From Cytauxzoon felis (Eukaryota > Apicomplexa > Aconoidasida > Piroplasmida > Theileriidae), in assembly GCA_020283715.1 (NCBI GenBank), contig JAIQCW010000120.1, forward strand, positions 1 through 14,816: a stretch of 14,816 nt of DNA. Direction: 5' to 3'. The translations under genes were made by a program, and so were the position numbers. The notes beneath the pieces are model-generated. The model was not told the origin of the DNA. It saw only the letters and a list, made by a program, of their open reading frames with translations, and ran no database searches. This document shows positions 8,910 through 14,816 of this stretch, piece by piece (the stretch's first letter is position 1; every line of letters begins with the position of its first letter).

Positions 8910-9396
8910 TTTTCTTGATTTGTGTAGTATATATTTATTTTTTATAACTGAAGTTTAGTTGTAGGAAGGTAGAAGTATACTTGTATGAAGTTGTAGATGT
9001 AAATGGTGTATAGAATAATTATTATAATATATATAGTATATAACTACTAACATGATATGAAGTATTATACTAACTATATTGTACTTATAGTAATATTACT
9101 TAACTAACTTCTAAAATATTATACTTCAGTTATACTTCAATTATAAATGATGAAATGGCTATAGTTTTATAATAATACTTGTGTTATAACATCATTGGAT
9201 ATCATACTATACTTCTACTATAAACTTGCCCTACAAATATAGGGCGAATTATGGTGCATAAAAAATTATTGGGCAATTTAAATTAAAAGTTATAATAATC
9301 TAGTTTAAATGTTACGATAATTTTCAAATATCATTGAATCATGTACATTTTACTATAATAAATTTGTAATAATAAAAGTCTTTCATTTATAATACA
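8910..9396. other. Convergent 3' region between 14-3-3 and the membrane-protein gene
   Basis: A 487-bp AT-rich tract between two converging stops. It holds many copies of ATACTTC or its complement and a long-range inverted repeat ATAACTGAAG (about 8945) with CTTCAGTTAT (about 9124). A small hairpin GCCCT-(8 nt)-AGGGC sits at 9228-9245. These may be 3'-end signals. No gene and no GC-rich repeat is seen. Confidence 0.5.
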
Positions 9397-10200
9397 TCAT
9401 TCTTCATCAGAATTGAATTCATTATAAACATGCGATAATCCCAATTGTTTGGCATAATTGGTAGATGAACGACGTAATTGCCAATTCCAAGCTTCAGTAC
9501 CCTGACCAAATCTTTTAGCTTTAAGTCTTTGATATTCTGGTGTTTTATAAAGTTTATCTAATTCATTCTTGGTAAATTTGGAATCTCTATAATGGAATAA
9601 TGATGAATGTACCATATTAGTACAATATCTAGGACCAAATTTAGCTTTAAATAATGTAAATAGATCACAAGTAGTATTAATAAACCATTCAACTAATAAA
9701 AAAAATAATAATAAATAAACACATAATATCCATTGATTTAATGTATTATGTTTATATACTAATGATACATAATCTGGATGATATGGTTCAAGTAAATTTA
9801 ATAAATCATCAGTTTTTTCTTTTAAAAATATTACTGGATCTACTAATACATTATGTGTCTTGACAAATTTAACAACATTTCTTGTAACATCCCTTTTATA
9901 TAAATTTAAATTTATCAACACAGAATAAAAATCATTAGTTCTTGTTAATTTTGGTGATAAGAATTCTAAAATTAATAATCAAATTGAAAGATGGTAATAA
10001 ATCAACATACCTAATAATGCAGATAATGAAAATAATAAGAATAAAAATAATCTAAAGAATAAAATAAGATTATTATATGGTTTATAGAATTCTTCTTGTG
10101 TAAATTTAGATTTATTATAAACCTCTCTAATTTTAGATTCAGAGGTGGTTTTGGGGGCAAATTTTGTATTGTTAGTACGATTCAGATAATTATATACCAT
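9397..10200 (-). CDS. Two-pass membrane protein of unknown function (2 exons)
   Basis: Exons 10200-10011 and 9965-9397, joined across a 45-nt intron (GTATGT...TTTTAG, phase 1), give 252 aa. I do not recognise the family. Two strong membrane segments are visible, about 44-66 (ILFFRLFLFLLFSLSALL) and about 140-160 (WILCVYLLLFFLLVEWF). Between them is a roughly 75-residue mixed loop; the C-terminal part is hydrophilic and basic with the motif F-G-Q-G-T-E-A-W-N-W-Q-L-R-R and an acidic end, S-D-E-E. There is no cleavable signal peptide. The ATG at 10200 is the first in-frame ATG; an earlier TTG is ignored. Composition is ordinary for the region and no repeat copy is associated with the gene. Confidence 0.65.
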
Positions 10201-10326
10201 TTCTTCTAACAATTTATATATATTTAAGCTAACATTTTATATATACCATACACCACCTATAAGATTTTATATAAATTGAAACCTAAACATACCTAAATAA
10301 AAAAAATAACAACTTAATTATTAATA
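10201..10326. promoter_or_regulatory. Divergent spacer
   Basis: About 126 bp of AT-rich DNA between the membrane-protein gene and the proposed start of the secreted-protein gene; presumed promoters for both. No motif recognised, and no repeat copy. Confidence 0.35.
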
Positions 10327-11529
10327 ATGTTAGATAAAGTTAGTTTTATTTAATTATTCTATGAACATCAACTAATAGAAATAAGATTTCATATATAATT
10401 ATATACTGTGCATTATGTTGCACTGATGCAGTATTAAATTCTATAATATTATACTAATATTTACAGATTAATCCTAAAAGACAATTATTAATTAATAAAA
10501 GACATGTATATTATAAATTATCTATCAATTTATTATTCATTCAATAGAATATTGATGTCGTTATTGTCGTTTTTATTGTCTTTACCCATAACATCATTAC
10601 ATCTATTGGGTCTTCCTATGCAATAACTAATTATAATGATGGTATTTTTTTAAAAAAACAAATATTTTTATAATTAATTTAGATCCATGTCTTGAATTTC
10701 CAAATAAAATTTGTAAATATTGCCGTGATTTAACAATTCCAAAACATATATATCAAACATTCCCTGGAATTGATATATTCTCTAAAGATATCAATACACT
10801 TGTACATGAATATGTATATTTCACTTAATTTCATTAATAATATCCATTATTTATCATATTTAGCTCTCTAACATCACAGAACAAATATTTATTAGACAAA
10901 ATGATGCATCAGATATTATAATTACACAACTAGTTGAACAAGCTAATAGAATAGCTATGCCAATCGGGTTTTTATTTAATAAGAAGCCAAAGAGGTAATT
11001 AGCTATTTAATACTATTAGATATAATATTATATTTAGTTTAGAAGGAATTAGTATATTAATTGAAAATTATGTTAAATGTGTCAAGATGAAATCACAAAA
11101 TTATGCAAAGGGTTAGTGAAGTGATGAATAAACTTTTCAATCCACCATCATCACTACTATCCTTTTATCCTTAATTTAGATGTATTAGAGAAGATTAAAG
11201 TTGCAAATTTCGGTGAATTACCTGATTTAATAAATACTTTAACTGATGGCTTAATGAATTTGAAACATGTCACCTTCATAACACTAGGTGATATAATGGG
11301 TAGTATAAAATGCCATCAAATTTATACAACAGTCAGACATTGTTGCCTACGCAATTATCTTAATGAATTATCAAAAACAAAAATAATATCTTATGATGAT
11401 GTTAATATCGTTTCAAATACTAAAGAATGTATGGATTATAATAGTGTAACACAAGAGATCACTACATTAATTTACAATCTTGATAAACAACAGGAGGATA
11501 TATGTAATAATCTTAATATATTAAAATAA
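10327..11529 (+). CDS. Putative secreted Cys-containing protein of unknown function (about 8 exons)
   Basis: Proposed exons are 10327-10338, 10386-10430, 10467-10505, 10548-10641, 10683-10813, 10864-10994, 11038-11111 and 11180-11529, totalling 291 aa with every phase consistent. The last four or five exons are well supported; the first exon is the weakest because its acceptor would be AAG rather than the TAG/CAG used elsewhere. The N-terminus would read MLDK-ISYIIIYCALCC, a plausible signal peptide, followed after exon 3 by a second hydrophobic stretch V-V-I-V-V-F-I-V-F. Cysteines include D-P-C-L, K-I-C-K-Y-C-R-D, K-C-V-K, I-K-C-H and R-H-C-C-L. No known domain is recognised. Introns are 36-68 nt with no repeat copy. 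It could be a lineage-specific secreted or surface protein, but that rests only on the signal-like leader and cysteines. Confidence 0.6.
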
Positions 11530-11617
11530 TATCTACAAATATATAATTTTTAATAATTGTTTTTGTTTTAATGGTTTACCTCCTTGATAATTATCAACCT
11601 CTGTGTCCATCAATATA

Positions 11618-13383
11618 ATGGATGATGAAACACAGGATAAAAATGATAACGATGATGCTTTAAACTGGTGCTTAAATAATGGATATGTCATACCAAAATG
11701 GCTACAAAATTGTAATATAAAATGCCCATTCGTTAAAGGTAATATCATCAATGGCAAATACGGACCCATCAATTACTCTATCGCCGGAGATCCAAACAAC
11801 CCAATCGTATGTTGAAATATCATTCACTATATCATATCATTCTATCCACTTGAGGTCCATCCTGCCGTCAGCTCCTCTATTTACTTCCCCCTTCGCTTCC
11901 CTGAGATCAGCTACGGGTCCCACTCGAGGTCCAATCACTGTCTTCCACTACTTCATTTTTACCTCCAAAATTTGAAGGAATTCCTGAATTTCTGGGGAAA
12001 CTCATGAAGATTGTGGAGTGAATATTGAATGTATTTCTAATTTCAATATCTCATTGAAAAGGACTTTGATGATTGTATTGAGTTTACTCATCCTCACTTC
12101 ATTCCAATTTATATTCATTGAGATATCCTCGTTTATGTGGATTCTGTCACTTTAGTCGTATCTCGTCGAGATTAGATTTATAACCTCAAGTGGACTACCC
12201 GCAGCTGATCTCAGGGAAGCGGAGGGGGAAGTAAACAGAGAAGCTGACGGCAGGATTGTGACCTCAAGTGGAGTTGGATGTAACCTCAAATGATGATATT
12301 GATGATATATAGGTATTAACATTTCATGGTTTTAATGCTTGTCATACTGCATTTTCTTCATATCAGAATGTATTGGGTAAGAATGGTTATCATGTGATAG
12401 CATTTGGTAAGTTTGTATTGATATTGATATATATTAGTTATATAGATATGTATGGTCATGGTTTGAGTGGTCATCCTCGTTATAAAGTATTTGGTGATAC
12501 ATTTACAGCAAAATTTTTTGTTGATCAAGCAGATGAATTGATAGATTATTTAGGTTATAATGGTCGTATATTATCATTGATAGGTATATCAATGGGTGCA
12601 TGTATAGCAGCTGAATATTGTAGATATCATCCAGATATAGTTGATAGATTAATAATGATATCACCTGCTGGTTTATTATTAAAGAAACGTAAAAGGATAA
12701 AAATATTGAAATGTATACAATGTTTAATACCTATAATACCATGTTTTATATCAAAATGTTGTTTTAAACGTCATATAAAGAAATTAGATAATGATGAATT
12801 AAGTCCTATAATTAATCGTTTATTATGGACATTATTTATTACACCTAATTCTATTAGTAATTTATTAGGTGTTGCTAATAGAATACCATTATGGTCATCT
12901 AGAAAAATATTTAGACAAGTTGGTAAATTAGATAAATTAACATTATTTTTATTTGGTGAAAATGATAATTTAACCCCACCTTATTTATCAGATGAATTTA
13001 AATTATATTTTACTAATTCACATTCTATTATATTTCCAAATTCTGATCATTTATTATCATATAAAATGCCATTACAAGTTATTAGTACATGTTTATCATT
13101 CTTAGGTATACCTTCTGATGAACGTATAGAAAATTTTAAAAAATGGTTACCATTCAATGATAAAGGTGAATATATACCCAAAGTTGAACGTATTATTACA
13201 CTTAATCGTACAAGCAGCTGCCCTGATATACAAGAATATATTACACATAATCATACACGTTTCAAACATAAATTCCAATTTTTCAATACCGAACATTTCA
13301 AACCAAATAAATTACCAACATTACAACTAGATGATGATAATACACAACGAGTTCCACTCGTACTCATCACACAATTCGAATAA
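11618..13383 (+). CDS. Alpha/beta-hydrolase fold serine hydrolase (3 exons)
   Basis: Exons 11618-11806, 12313-12406 and 12446-13383 give 406 aa. The joins rebuild the canonical fold: I-V-L-T-F-H-G-F-N (strand plus oxyanion loop, about 63-71), F-D-M-Y-G-H-G-L-S-G (94-103), nucleophile elbow G-I-S-M-G with Ser143, the acid F-G-E-N-D with Asp268, and P-N-S-D-H with His296. A basic, Cys-rich insert (about 170-205) is probably the lid. Substrate is unknown; a lipase, esterase or lysophospholipase-like role is typical for such proteins. The C-terminal 90 residues extend beyond the core. Intron 1 (506 nt) contains repeat copy H. Intron 2 is 39 nt, in frame and free of stops, so an unspliced reading looks like one long ORF; removing it restores the DxxGxG block. 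An upstream GTG at 11603 is not needed. Confidence 0.87.
11845..12272. repeat. GC-rich inverted-repeat element with long unique interior, copy H (in hydrolase intron 1)
   Basis: Arms at 11845-11932 and 12181-12272 are closely complementary, sharing TCCACTTGAGGTC, CCTGCCGTCAGC and TTCCCTGAGATCAGCT. Between them lie about 240 nt (11940-12180) with no similarity to other copies in the window. An extra end-like TAACCTCAAATGA follows at 12281. Residual intron is 38 nt and 40 nt. Confidence 0.9.
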
Positions 13384-13394
13384 TACTCTTCCAT

Positions 13395-13679
13395 TCCACC
13401 GAGGTCCAATCCACCTCTTTTTGTCTTGCAGACAGCTCTTTCAATTACCTATCCCTGAAGGGTAAAGCCACTCCCAGAGATCGTGGTGAAGGTAGTGATG
13501 GATCATCCATCATGGGAATGATGGAAGATGGTGCTAAGGATGTGTAGTACTGGACCTCGAGTGGAACCTGGAAGCGATCTACGGGAGCTGGAAGGGGAAG
13601 CAAATAAGGGAAGCTGTCTGCAAGACGACATCAAGTTGAATGCCTAGTGGAATGAGAGTAGGATTGGATCTTAGGTGGA
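13395..13679. repeat. GC-rich element, copy I (just after the hydrolase stop)
   Basis: Begins 12 nt after the hydrolase stop codon. It has TCCACCGAGGTCCAATCC and, at the far end, GGATTGGATCTTAGGTGGA. Inside are GTCTTGCAGACAGCTCTTT with its partner AAGCTGTCTGCAAGACGAC, CACTCCCAGAGATCGTGG, a 44-nt block (13488-13531) identical to 2209-2252 of copy B, and GCGATCTACGGGAGCTGGA. Confidence 0.9.
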
Positions 13680-13929
13680 CTTCGTGTGATTATGTATGTA
13701 TTATAGGATGTTATTTTTAAGTTGCCATAATTTATGGTATTTTACCTTTACAGTGTATAGATAATGAAGAATTATGATGTATACTAGTACTTAATATTTC
13801 AAGATACTGGAATTGTATTATAATATTAATTTAATTTTAAATGTATGATTATACACATTTATGTCTACATGTTCTTTAGATATGTAGTGATATATGATGT
13901 TGAGATTAATTTATTTAAATTTTATATAA
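13680..13929. other. Upstream region of bL27m
   Basis: 250 bp of AT-rich sequence between copy I and the bL27m start. The + strand is richer in G than C near the repeat. No exon or motif is recognised; it should contain the promoter. Confidence 0.45.
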
Positions 13930-14556
13930 ATGTTGAATTTTAATAATATTTTTAATTCATGTAAAATATCTTTATTATGGAAGTATGAATTATATCGTTT
14001 TAAAACTGTAAAAGTATCAGCTTATAAAAGACCCTCTAGGTCATCACCTACTGGTCAATCTAAGAAGGCTAATATAGGTATTAAACGCTTATCTGCAGAA
14101 TATGTAAGACCTGGAGAATTAATTGTAAAACAGAGGAAATTTATAGCACATAATCCAAATGTTACAAGAAATAGACATTTTAAAATCTACCCGGGTGAAA
14201 ATGTCGGTGTTTCATCAAAGACTACAAGTCTATACGCATTAGTTGGTGGTAGAGTAAAATATACACACGATATTAATAAAAATATTAAATTAGCCAACGT
14301 ATTACCCGAACCGCCAGATGAATTATTACGAGATGACTTATGGAGATATAGAACCGAACACATTACATCAATAGAAGATAATTGTGCTCTAATATGGAGA
14401 CGAATCAAAAGCGCATACTGTCAATCACATCTATACCCACTCATTAATCCACCACTCAAACCACCGCCAAGATTAAAATTCCAATCTAAATACGATCAAT
14501 GGGAAAATCCAGCATACCCCAATCTACCACTCAATTATAGATTCCCACCCAAATAA
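13930..14556 (+). CDS. MRPL27: Mitochondrial ribosomal protein bL27m
   Basis: A single exon of 208 aa. The bL27 core is clear: GIKRLSAEYVRPGELIVKQR (50-69), then Y-P-G-E-N-V-G (87-93) and LYALVGGRVKY (101-111). bL27 is a large-subunit protein whose N-terminal region lies close to the peptidyl-transferase centre. Compared with bacterial L27 (about 85 aa) there is a roughly 35-residue N-terminal leader rich in K, R and hydrophobic residues, consistent with a mitochondrial presequence, and a roughly 90-residue C-terminal extension with W-R-Y-R, proline-rich P-P-L-K-P-P-P-R and ending F-P-P-K, typical of mitochondrial rather than plastid forms. An apicoplast L27 is the less likely alternative. 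The last 150 nt are strongly C-rich next to copy J. Confidence 0.88.
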   Translation: MLNFNNIFNSCKISLLWKYELYRFKTVKVSAYKRPSRSSPTGQSKKANIGIKRLSAEYVRPGELIVKQRKFIAHNPNVTRNRHFKIYPGENVGVSSKTTSLYALVGGRVKYTHDINKNIKLANVLPEPPDELLRDDLWRYRTEHITSIEDNCALIWRRIKSAYCQSHLYPLINPPLKPPPRLKFQSKYDQWENPAYPNLPLNYRFPPK

Positions 14557-14591
14557 ACAATAATCTATATCACTAATTAGATATTGTATAC

Positions 14592-14816
14592 TCCACTCGA
14601 GGTCCAATCCTACTCTTCTTCCCACTCGCCGTTCCACCTGATGTCACAATCCACCTTTCCTTGTCTTGCAGACAGCTTCTCTATTTAGTTCCCGTAAACG
14701 GTATAGCCACTCCCAGTGATCGTGGCAATATTAACCCGGAGGAACAAGGAATGTCAACGCGAAGGAACTAATGTTAAGGATGTAACCTCAAGTGGAACCC
14801 GTAGCTGATCTCAGGG
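14592..14816. repeat. GC-rich element, copy J, cut by the window end
   Basis: Begins 36 nt after the bL27m stop with TCCACTCGAGGTCCAATCC. Contains CTTGCAGACAGC, GCCACTCCCAGTGATCGTGG, AACCCGGAGGAAC (related to the block shared by copies B and E), and TAACCTCAAGTGGAACCCG followed by GTAGCTGATCTCAGGG at the edge, so the right arm continues outside the window. Confidence 0.85.

Noticed and set aside
14187..14408. Minus-strand ORF opposite bL27m
   Set aside because: Complement of the conserved bL27 core, which explains the open frame.
1055..14816. SINE (tRNA-derived) origin for the GC-rich elements
   Set aside because: I looked for polymerase III A and B box patterns in both orientations and found no convincing pair, and the elements have inverted ends and no A-tail.

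Overview
The window is AT-rich nuclear DNA from an intron-rich unicellular eukaryote using the standard code. Gene content points to an apicomplexan, most likely a piroplasm-like one, although this is an inference: the 14-3-3 protein looks apicomplexan, proteins are Asn/Lys/Ile-rich, intergenic spaces are small, most introns are 35-68 nt, and a YqeH/NOA1 GTPase carries a signal-peptide-like leader that would suit apicoplast delivery. The species cannot be named from the sequence.

Layout: 1-617 AT-rich spacer; 618-3533 (-) circularly permuted GTPase NOA1/YqeH, 3 exons; 82-bp divergent spacer; 3616-5298 (+) PRCC-like nuclear protein, 4 exons; 5818-7057 (+) mitoferrin-type carrier, 4 exons; 7046-7384 (-) small Lys-rich protein overlapping the carrier's stop; 7737-8909 (+) 14-3-3, 4 exons; 9397-10200 (-) two-pass membrane protein, 2 exons; 10327-11529 (+) putative secreted Cys-containing protein, about 8 exons; 11618-13383 (+) alpha/beta hydrolase, 3 exons; 13930-14556 (+) mitochondrial ribosomal protein bL27m. 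Exon joins were chosen from GT-AG sites, phase agreement and family motifs. Three products serve organelles (NOA1-type ribosome-assembly GTPase, iron carrier, bL27m); no operon-like functional cluster is implied.

The unusual content is a family of GC-rich, inverted-repeat, mosaic elements (ten copies, A-J, about 220-580 bp) whose ends read TCCAC-YYGAGGT / ACCTC-RRGTGGA. Six copies lie inside introns, three start 12-38 nt after a stop codon, and one is part of a PRCC coding exon in frame. No copy lies in a spacer between divergently oriented genes. All six introns longer than 70 nt contain a copy; the other fifteen do not. In addition, the DNA beside nearly every copy shows a reversal of strand composition: the + strand is C(+A)-rich to the left and G(+T)-rich to the right, whichever way the gene runs and visibly at synonymous codon positions. 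This suggests the copies mark, or cause, a local strand-asymmetric process such as replication initiation or break repair.
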